Source: Misgurnus anguillicaudatus (taxonomy: Eukaryota > Chordata > Actinopteri > Cypriniformes > Cobitidae). From it: 64,000 bases of DNA. The notes beneath the pieces were generated by a model. That model saw only the letters and a program-made list of their open reading frames with translations. It searched no databases and had not been told where the DNA came from. The translations under genes were made by a program, and so were the position numbers. Where the stretch lies: assembly GCF_027580225.2 (NCBI RefSeq), contig NW_027395283.1:6390501-6454500 (forward strand), given 5' to 3'. Shown here piece after piece: positions 57,660 through 64,000 of this stretch; position 1 is the stretch's first letter, and each line of letters opens with the position of its first letter.

Positions 57660-58440
57660 CTTAAAAGTAAATGAAAGTAAGATAATTACAAACACAGTTT
57701 TTCAATATTTTACTATGTTCTTCCATCAACTTAGCCGAATAAATACATATCTCTCTTTTCTCAATGCGTACACTTAAACTTAACTTGATATTTTGCAGAG
57801 TCTGCTCAATGTACTAACATTAGTACAGGCGTGTTGGTTATGTTGACTGTAGTTTAAGCAAGAGGGGGAGTAGTCAGGAGTGATGATGTTACTGTGCCCA
57901 AGGTCGAGTGCTACAAACTAAGTGCTCTTCCGCCATACAATATAGTTATATTTTTTACCATACTTCCTCGTGTAACTACTCATGTAACAGTCTTTGAATA
58001 GGGAAAACATGGAAGTGTTTGGTGGCTATTAAATTCATCCCTGTTTGGATCCTAATGAATGAATGGTGCTTGGCTAAATGCTAACACATTCACGCCACAC
58101 TTTACAACAAATAAAGGCAGGGTGCATGAAAGCCAATGTTGATATTTGAAATCATCTAAACAAACACACCCTTACCCTAATAGAATCTGGACCTTCTTTT
58201 GATAGACCCGCCCCACACATACGCAACCCAGGCAACGATGTCATTTAGTAGACATGCTGCTAATTGGCTACAAGTGTGTTTTGATAGTCGGCCTGTCTCC
58301 CTTTTCCAAAACGTTTTTTTTAGAAATTGTGCACCCCACCTTTAAGTGCACACATTGAGAAAAGAGAGGTTTGTATTAATTCATCTTTGAGGGAAGAACA
58401 TGGTAAATATTGAAAAATGATTGTGTTTTCCTTTAAGAAA
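57660..58440. mobile_element. Foldback MITE, older, with a nested MITE
   Basis: CTCTCTTTTCTCAATGCGTA at 57749 and its inverse around 58358 (TGCACACATTGAGAAAAGAG), and TTTTTCAATATTTTACTATG at 57696 with its inverse near 58398, show two long arms. CTTGGCTAAATGCTAACAC recalls the element at 52378. Limits approximate. Confidence 0.6.
58115..58341. mobile_element. TTAA MITE, copy 2 of the family at 47255
   Basis: Shares AGCCAATGTTGATATTTGAA, TAGAATCTGGACCTTCT and GATAGACCCGCCCCACACAT with copy 1. TTAA on the right (58342-58345), ATAA on the left. Confidence 0.8.
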
Positions 58441-58490
58441 AATTAAAGAACTACAACAGTTCAAATCAACAACTGTAGTTTTAACCTTTC

Positions 58491-58627
58491 TCAAACAGAC
58501 ATCCTTTTCTGCATTCTTGATGCTCTCTGTCCTCCTCTGTCCCTTGCCCCAGTAAACCATTTTGGCAGTGCCTTCTCAGCTTCTTGCTGGTTGACCTTGG
58601 ACATCAGGGCGTTGTTCTTAAGAGCAT
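58491..58627 (-). CDS. Probable last exon of a DUF4806-like gene
   Basis: On the minus strand the acceptor TTTGGTTTTGCAG|ATGCT opens a 137-base exon, phase 1. It reads ALKNNALMSKVNQQEAEKAL, PKWFTGARDRGGQRASR, MQKRMSV and TGA. A helical segment with Glu-Val/Ala-Glu followed by a Trp-Phe, then Ala-x-Asp-Arg-Gly-Gly and a basic tail, is what I remember as the end of DUF4806 proteins, a family of unknown function seen in fish and invertebrates and often in mobile-element-like genes. The part before it is not found. Could be a live gene or a relic. Confidence 0.4.
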
Positions 58628-58894
58628 CTGCAAAACCAAATACATTTTTAAGATAAAGAAATATTAAAAATGGCACATTTGTACTTTTTACAATGACAGT
58701 CTTTGGCATACAGTAGGTATTAAAGGATGGATACTCGAACCGAGCCAGCGGGACCCGACGGTACCCGACGGGCCGGGTTCGGATAGATATTTAGAAATTA
58801 TGTTCGGGTTGGGCTCGGTGCAATAAGGCATTGAACATTTGAAATTTAAAACAGCTTATTATAATATGTAGGCAGCCAATGGGCCTGTTTATAG

Positions 58895-59360
58895 CGATAG
58901 TTCATCTTAAAATGAAACACGCGCATTCACACATCACCTTCTTATTCATCTAATGTTTAATAGCGGGTTGCAAAACAACTTCATAGGTGCATACTGCCAC
59001 CTACTGTATCGGGTGCACAGAATGAGGGCGTAGGGGCTGCCGTTTCTCTGGGGATAATGTTGTATTAGAGGTAAAAAATGATATAAATACTGTTCGGTTT
59101 CTCGCACAAACCGAAGGTTTTGTGTCTTAAGTAGGACACGGATGTGTCGTCACGAGCTGCAGGGTTTTATTTGGATTTGTCTGTGCATGTTTTTTTTCTC
59201 TTTCGGTTTTTGTTACCATCCACTTATACAACTGACAGACTGAAACTGTTGGAGTTAAAAATCTACATTTGTGTTCTACTGAAGAAACAAAGTCACCTAC
59301 CTCTTGGATGGCCTGGGGGTAAGCTGATAAACATAAGTTTCATTTTAAGATGAACTATCG
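58895..59360. mobile_element. MITE with 24-bp inverted ends
   Basis: CGATAGTTCATCTTAAAATG plus AAAC at the left, the exact inverse at the right. The inside has TCACCTACCTCTTGGATGGC, familiar from Angel-like fish elements. No clear duplication outside. Confidence 0.65.
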
Positions 59361-60745
59361 TCATCCATCTTCATGTGTGCGGAAATGTGTTTATGTTGAA
59401 TAACAGCTACTCAGGATCTGAAAAAAATCCATAAAAATGACAAAATTATATGAGTTAACAGCTACTGTTAAAGTTCACTAACCAAGTCTATACTATACAG
59501 TATGTACGCTAAAAAAAATTCATGTAAAGGTAGGCATAGAAGTCAACAGTCTTGTTATAACGCTGCACCTAATTGCTTCCCTACATCCAAAATGACATTA
59601 AAACTTGTAATAGATATCAGTGATCAAACTGAGCAAACAAAATAGTGCTCTTACTAGATGCAGCCAAACGAAAACGTGATTTCCATAGGAGGGGACAGCA
59701 GTCAATATTTTACTTGAGTAAAAATACAGTAATTCGTGTTATCTAATATTATCAAACTAATGTGTCACAAAAAGCACTCACATCTGAACAAACATTACTT
59801 TTTAGAGCGAATCAGACGCCAATCGTCGATGGATTTTCTTCATGCTGTGATTCAAGTGAACATTTCTGAAAGCGCGTTAACTTACTTTGTCAGCTCGCGT
59901 GCGTTTATCCGGGTCTGACGCACAGGTCGCGCGAGCATTTTCGTCTTCGAATACATTTCCCGCTTCTGTTTCAGTAGATTGATAGTTCACTTGCATCCAC
60001 TCCTTGGCGTGTTTTTAAGTTTCACGTTACGAGCGAGAAGTGCTGCAGCCTGCAGATGTACAGATGATTCAGATCTTGCAGCAAACGGAACAAATCATTC
60101 AAACTGATTCAAACCGTTCAATCAATAGCTAGTTTAGAATCGACCCGGTACAAAACAGTAATTCATTTGCAATATTTTGTGAAGAACCGACTCGTTCAAA
60201 AGAGTCATTCATTCACAAATCAAATGCTTCGGCAAATTATGAAATAATAATAATAATCTGAAGTTCGCATTTCGTACTGCATTAAAATAAAGTGCGTCGT
60301 GCAAAACTGAGGGCATGTCAATAGAAATATCATCGAGTTACGAGTAAAAGTAAAAATACCCACTATAACTGTTATCCTAAAGCGCTTCTTAAGTAAATGT
60401 TACGTTAACAGAGTAAATGTAATGTTTTAAAACTCTAACAATTGAAGGAAAATGAGAACATTTCCCACATCAGTATATCCTTTCATTATTAATAATTGCA
60501 TTGCTTCTAATATTATAAAGCAGTTATGAGTATTAATATTTAGCAGTTTATCACATAGTATTGAAATCAGTTATGTTTATGATCGGTCTTATTTGTTGTG
60601 CATGATCAAAGCTTATATATGAATCCATTGCATTTGACTCTAAAAGGTCATGTCTGCAGAATTTTGGAGGCTTGCAGTCTTGTGTGGTATGTATGTATGT
60701 GTGTTTTTTAACTTTTGCTTTGCAGAGACACCTGGGGAGAAAAAC
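59361..60745. other. Mostly AT-rich; one possible first exon at 59886-59938 (minus)
   Basis: On the minus strand ATG at 59938 reads MLARPVRQTRINARELT to a donor (GACAAA|GTAAGT, cut at 59886), with CpG-rich DNA around it. It is Arg-rich, like a mitochondrial presequence. It ends in phase 2 and cannot join directly to the phase-1 exon at 58627, so the link to the DUF4806-like exon is unproven. The rest shows nothing. Confidence 0.25.
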
Positions 60746-60749
60746 AGGA

Positions 60750-61065
60750 TGTCGGGGCGACAGGGTGAACTAAAGGTCAATGTTGTTTATAGCAGCATGA
60801 ACTTCTGAGACAGAAGTACAACTTTCCATCGAACAGGCCCCCACCCAACTACACATATATATTTTTGGGGTCAGAGGGAAAGGCAGATCAGATCAACCGC
60901 TCCTCGGGGGACCTGTTTCTGCATTGGTGTTGTGTAAGGACAGGGACAGTTTTGACCCAGAGCTCTGTAATACTTCATTTGAGATACTTATTAAAAATAA
61001 TTTGATTTGAGTTACGTGTCTGATCTCCTCATTCAAAGAACATGCAGGACATTTAAAGTCCAACA
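60750..61065 (+). mobile_element. Candidate 5' LTR of a retroelement
   Basis: Starts TGTCGG and ends CCAACA, close to inverted (TGTTGG), obeying TG..CA. A TATATA-like word is near 60862 and ATTAAAAATAATTTG near 60990 may be the poly(A) signal. It stands directly before a primer-binding-site-like sequence. The second LTR is outside the window, so the left limit is tentative. Confidence 0.5.
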
Positions 61066-61067
61066 AT

Positions 61068-61085
61068 TGGTGACCCCGTCGACGT
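61068..61085 (+). promoter_or_regulatory. Candidate primer binding site
   Basis: TGGTGACCCCGTCGACGT begins two bases behind the LTR with the TGG that pairs with a tRNA CCA end. The tRNA was not determined. A similar TGGTGACCCCG start is common in fish LTR retroelements. Confidence 0.55.
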
Positions 61086-64000
61086 GATGAGGAGAATCAG
61101 ACATCATTGATTTTTCTTCTCGACATTCCACTTGCGCAAAATAGGAAAGGTAAGCAGATACCTGTTATATCAAAATTCTGCTTTATTTAAATGTCGTGAA
61201 GAATAATTAATGATACAATGATTATTGTCATTTTTATCTAAATTGTATATCTCAAATGAACTATTAAATGTGTCAATAAAATAAAAAGGGAAATAACAAG
61301 AATACGATTAAAATAAAATAAAATAAAATAAAAATAGTAAAACAAAAGAAAGGAAATATTATTATAACTGGTCCGGGACCAGGAGGCGTTTGGAACGCAG
61401 AATTGGAAACCCGGCACTGACGAGTGTTCTGTGGGTTATTCCAAAATTAGGGTCCGGGACCCGAACGTGGACACGTACCACGTTGTTAGCGTAGGACAAA
61501 TTTGATACGTGTTCCGGGAACACGTTGCGGTTGGACCGCGGGAATAGAATACAGTAGAATAAGATTTAGTGTTCTGGGAACACGTTGCGGTTGGACCGCG
61601 GGAATAGAATACAGTAGAATAAGATTTAGTGTTCTGGGAACACGTTGCGGTTGGACCGCGGGAATAGAATACAGTAGAATAAGATTTAGTGTTCTGGGAA
61701 CACGTTGCGGTTGGACCGCGGGAATAGAATACAGTAGAATAGGATTTAGTGTTCAGGGAACACGTTGCGGTTGGACCGCGGGAATAGAATAAAGTAGAAT
61801 AGGATTTAGTGTTCAGGGAACACGTTGCGGTTGGACCGCGGGAATAGAATAAAGTAGAATAGGATTTAGTGTTCAGGGAACACGTTGCGGTTGGACCGCG
61901 GGAATAGAATAAAGTAGAATAGGATTTAGTGTTCTGGGAACACAGAGCGGTTGGACCGCGAGAATAGAATACATGAGGACTTAGTGTTCCGGGAACACAG
62001 CGGTTGGACCGCGATACATAGAGATTGAAGTGGGTTTCATACCCGAGAAAGTGGTCCGGGACCACGGGGAACATAGCGGTCGGACCGCATAAGAGAAAGT
62101 GAAAGTGGTAAGAAAGCCACGAAAAAGTTGAAAAGACTAAGAGAATATTGGTATTTGAAAAAGTTTTATTGTAAGCAATATTGTTAAGTTGTGCTAAAGA
62201 ATAGGAATTTGAAACTTACTGAAGATTGTACGGAATGGCTGTTTATTTGTAAATGTGCCCTCTGCTTGCTACCGGTATATTATCAGCTTTACTGTGAGTA
62301 TATTTTAATTCAACTTCTTCTTTGGATAAATATTTTTATTGATTTTTGCTGCCAGTGAATTGCAATTCAGTGTTATCTTTTTACGAAATATTTTTAACAA
62401 AGTTTTTACTTAATCTTATATCTTAGGTTTTAATTCAATTCTCTATTTTTCTTATTCAATTTTATTATCAGTAATTTTTACTTAATTGTATATCTTAAAT
62501 TTTTATTCAATTTTCTATTTCTACGAAGACATTTTATTTTGAGTCAGATTTATGATCAGTACATTTTAATTTAGCATCCTAAAATCTGAGTATTGTCTAT
62601 TATTATAAGTAAAATCGTAATTCAGTTTTTATGTGTTCAGTTGTTAATCGTTTTACTGTAAGTGAAATTGGAATAAAATTTCTAGTTTTAAAAGCCGTCG
62701 GATTCCGTCTTTAGACAATTTATTGTGGTTGCAATTTACTGTCAGCAAATTTTAACTCAATTTGTAGAAAAGCATATTTTATATCCTGTGTATATTATAT
62801 TTTACTATTGTGTGTATTTGGGGGATTTTGTTTAGTATCATTTCATTTACACGGTACAAGTGTAGACGGATCCAGATTTTATTTTTGTTTTATTAGTGTG
62901 AATGTGTGATTCTCCGGAGTTGTCTAGTGTTATTTCATGTTTAAAGGAGTAGACGTTTCTGCAGTATATTTTATGTTTATTGTATTTTAGTGTGGATGTT
63001 CATTTTCTTATTTCATTCCGGGGTGTGACTCGGAAAGAAAGAGTGGTTTATTTGTAGTTGATTTTAAAATAAATTGAAATTGAGAATTGATTTCGGTGAA
63101 TTTATTACCAGAAGAGATTGTTTCATATTTAACAGATTCTAAAATAAGGGAGAGAAAACTGTGAACTTTTCAGCTCGTAGCGTAATTTAGTTTCACTTTA
63201 GAAGTCGTGCTCTTATTCTGTTGTTTGTCCGCTACGGGGCTGTAGTTTTACTTTCATTTTGGAAAAATAAAATTGAAGTAGTTATATATTATAGAGTATC
63301 CGTGGTAAAAAGGCGTGCGGAAGAGAGATAAACCCAGTCCGAGATAGACAAGAGACATAAAGTGTTGAAATGTAAAAGATTCAAACGGTTACTTATATCT
63401 AATAGTTTTGATTGCAGTATTGGGACAGGGTTTAATAAAAATCAACCGACTCTGTTTGAAACTCAGCCATGGTTATCATAAAAGTGTACAGTGCCTGTGA
63501 ATTGATTGAGACGCATATTGTATAAATTGTTTTGACTTCTAATAAGAATATTGTAACTTTTAGGAAAAACGTTAGAATATTAGTGAGATCAGTAAAGAGA
63601 TTAGAGAACAAGTGTTTAATATCATTAAATTTGTTGGGCTTTGACAGATTTTAAATTTCAAATTTGACAAGTATTATATAATGAATGTAGTTTGAATTTT
63701 GACAAGAATTACATATTACTGGATTGAATTCGCTTTAAGTTTTGACAACGCCTTGAATCCTCTTTAACCGTCATCGACTGAAGAGTTGAATATTATTATA
63801 TTTTAATTTCAAAAAGAAGTTAACATTACTGAATTTTATTGTCTGGCAAGTATTAAATATTATTAAAGTGAACTTTAATTTTGATAAAGAGGTGATTATT
63901 ATTAATTTGACTAAGAAAACACAGAAAATAATTTTGTGAGAGTCTTTTGTGTATTTACAGAAGGACTGGCATCAAATAACATTGAAAGGAAGAATAAACA
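61086..64000 (+). other. Long leader of the retroelement, no gag frame yet
   Basis: Nearly 3 kb without a plausible protein. AAAG|GTAAGC at 61149 could be the major splice donor. An (AAAAT)n run lies at 61308-61334 and the dyad array at 61369-62088. From 62100 on the sequence is AT-rich with repeated TTTTATTCAATTT-type words and runs to the window end. The coding region of the element would have to lie beyond 64000 or be absent. Confidence 0.4.
61369..62088 (+). repeat. 60-bp minisatellite and hairpin array in the leader
   Basis: Units begin at about 61509, 61569, 61629, 61689, 61749, 61809, 61869, 61929 and 61984. Each holds two dyads: GTGTTC-NGG-GAACAC and GCGGT-TGG-ACCGC. Single dyads with other stems flank the array at 61369-61383, 61450-61462, 62051-62065 and 62076-62088. 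The 212-codon frame on the minus strand is a by-product of the 60-bp period. Confidence 0.9.

Noticed and set aside
61509..62000. CRISPR-like look of regularly spaced repeats
   Set aside because: The whole 60-bp unit is repeated, there are no variable spacers, and the DNA is from a fish.
61436..62074. 212-codon open frame on the minus strand with a 20-residue repeat
   Set aside because: It follows from a 60-bp tandem period (a multiple of three) without stops in that phase; there is no start context and it runs antisense to the retroelement leader.

Overview
The window looks like nuclear DNA of a teleost fish, most likely a cyprinid or other otophysan. The main evidence is an NLRC3-like receptor gene of the fish-specific FISNA-NACHT type with 174-bp leucine-rich-repeat exons, split genes with GT-AG introns, and a very high load of fish-type transposons (L2-like, jockey-like and Tx1/L1-like LINEs, Tc1/mariner, hAT, TTAA-targeting elements, foldback MITEs). 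I saw no tRNA, rRNA or CRISPR array. All calls come from reading the sequence; no search was run.

Region 1-13.4 kb: remains of a P2X7-like first exon and of THAP-like exons, a LINE 3' end interrupted by a MITE, a decayed hAT/ZBED-type transposase gene on the minus strand (1.9-4.8 kb), two unidentified minus-strand exons with a poly(A) signal (5.5-5.9 kb), an L2-like LINE (6.3-8.85 kb), a TTAA-flanked MITE, a hAT-type element with a strong internal hairpin (11.26-12.0 kb) and a mariner relic that carries an inverted duplication. Region 13.4-20.8 kb is a stack of insertions: an L2-like LINE (minus) is interrupted by a 130-bp satellite, which holds a LINE fragment, and by a second LINE (minus), which holds a 1.5-kb hAT-type element. 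The stack ends at a 97-bp near-perfect palindrome.

Region 22.8-49.7 kb carries the one convincing host gene, an NLRC3-like receptor on the plus strand: a 1800-bp FISNA-NACHT exon (22852-24651), LRR exons at 30055, 30629 and 48192 (174 bp each), and a tiny last exon at 49325 with its stop codon, followed by a poly(A) signal near 49693. All junctions are phase 2, so the exons join in frame. The 5.4-kb and 17.4-kb introns are filled with mobile elements, including a 1.9-kb hAT-type element with a foldback inside it, a 2.2-kb piggyBac-like element, a nearly full-length L2-like LINE on the minus strand, hAT-in-hAT nesting and a solo LTR inside a LINE fragment. The first exons of the receptor were not found.

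Region 49.8-60.7 kb: a 185-bp satellite just behind the receptor, a Tc1 element holding a foldback element that holds a hAT element, two more foldback MITEs with nested insertions, and a possible minus-strand gene with a DUF4806-like last exon (58.5 kb). Region 60.75-64 kb looks like the 5' end of an LTR retroelement: a candidate LTR, a candidate primer binding site and a long non-coding leader. The leader holds an array of about 20 short dyads. Their stems differ in sequence but all enclose an NGG triplet, and this is the most unusual signal in the window.
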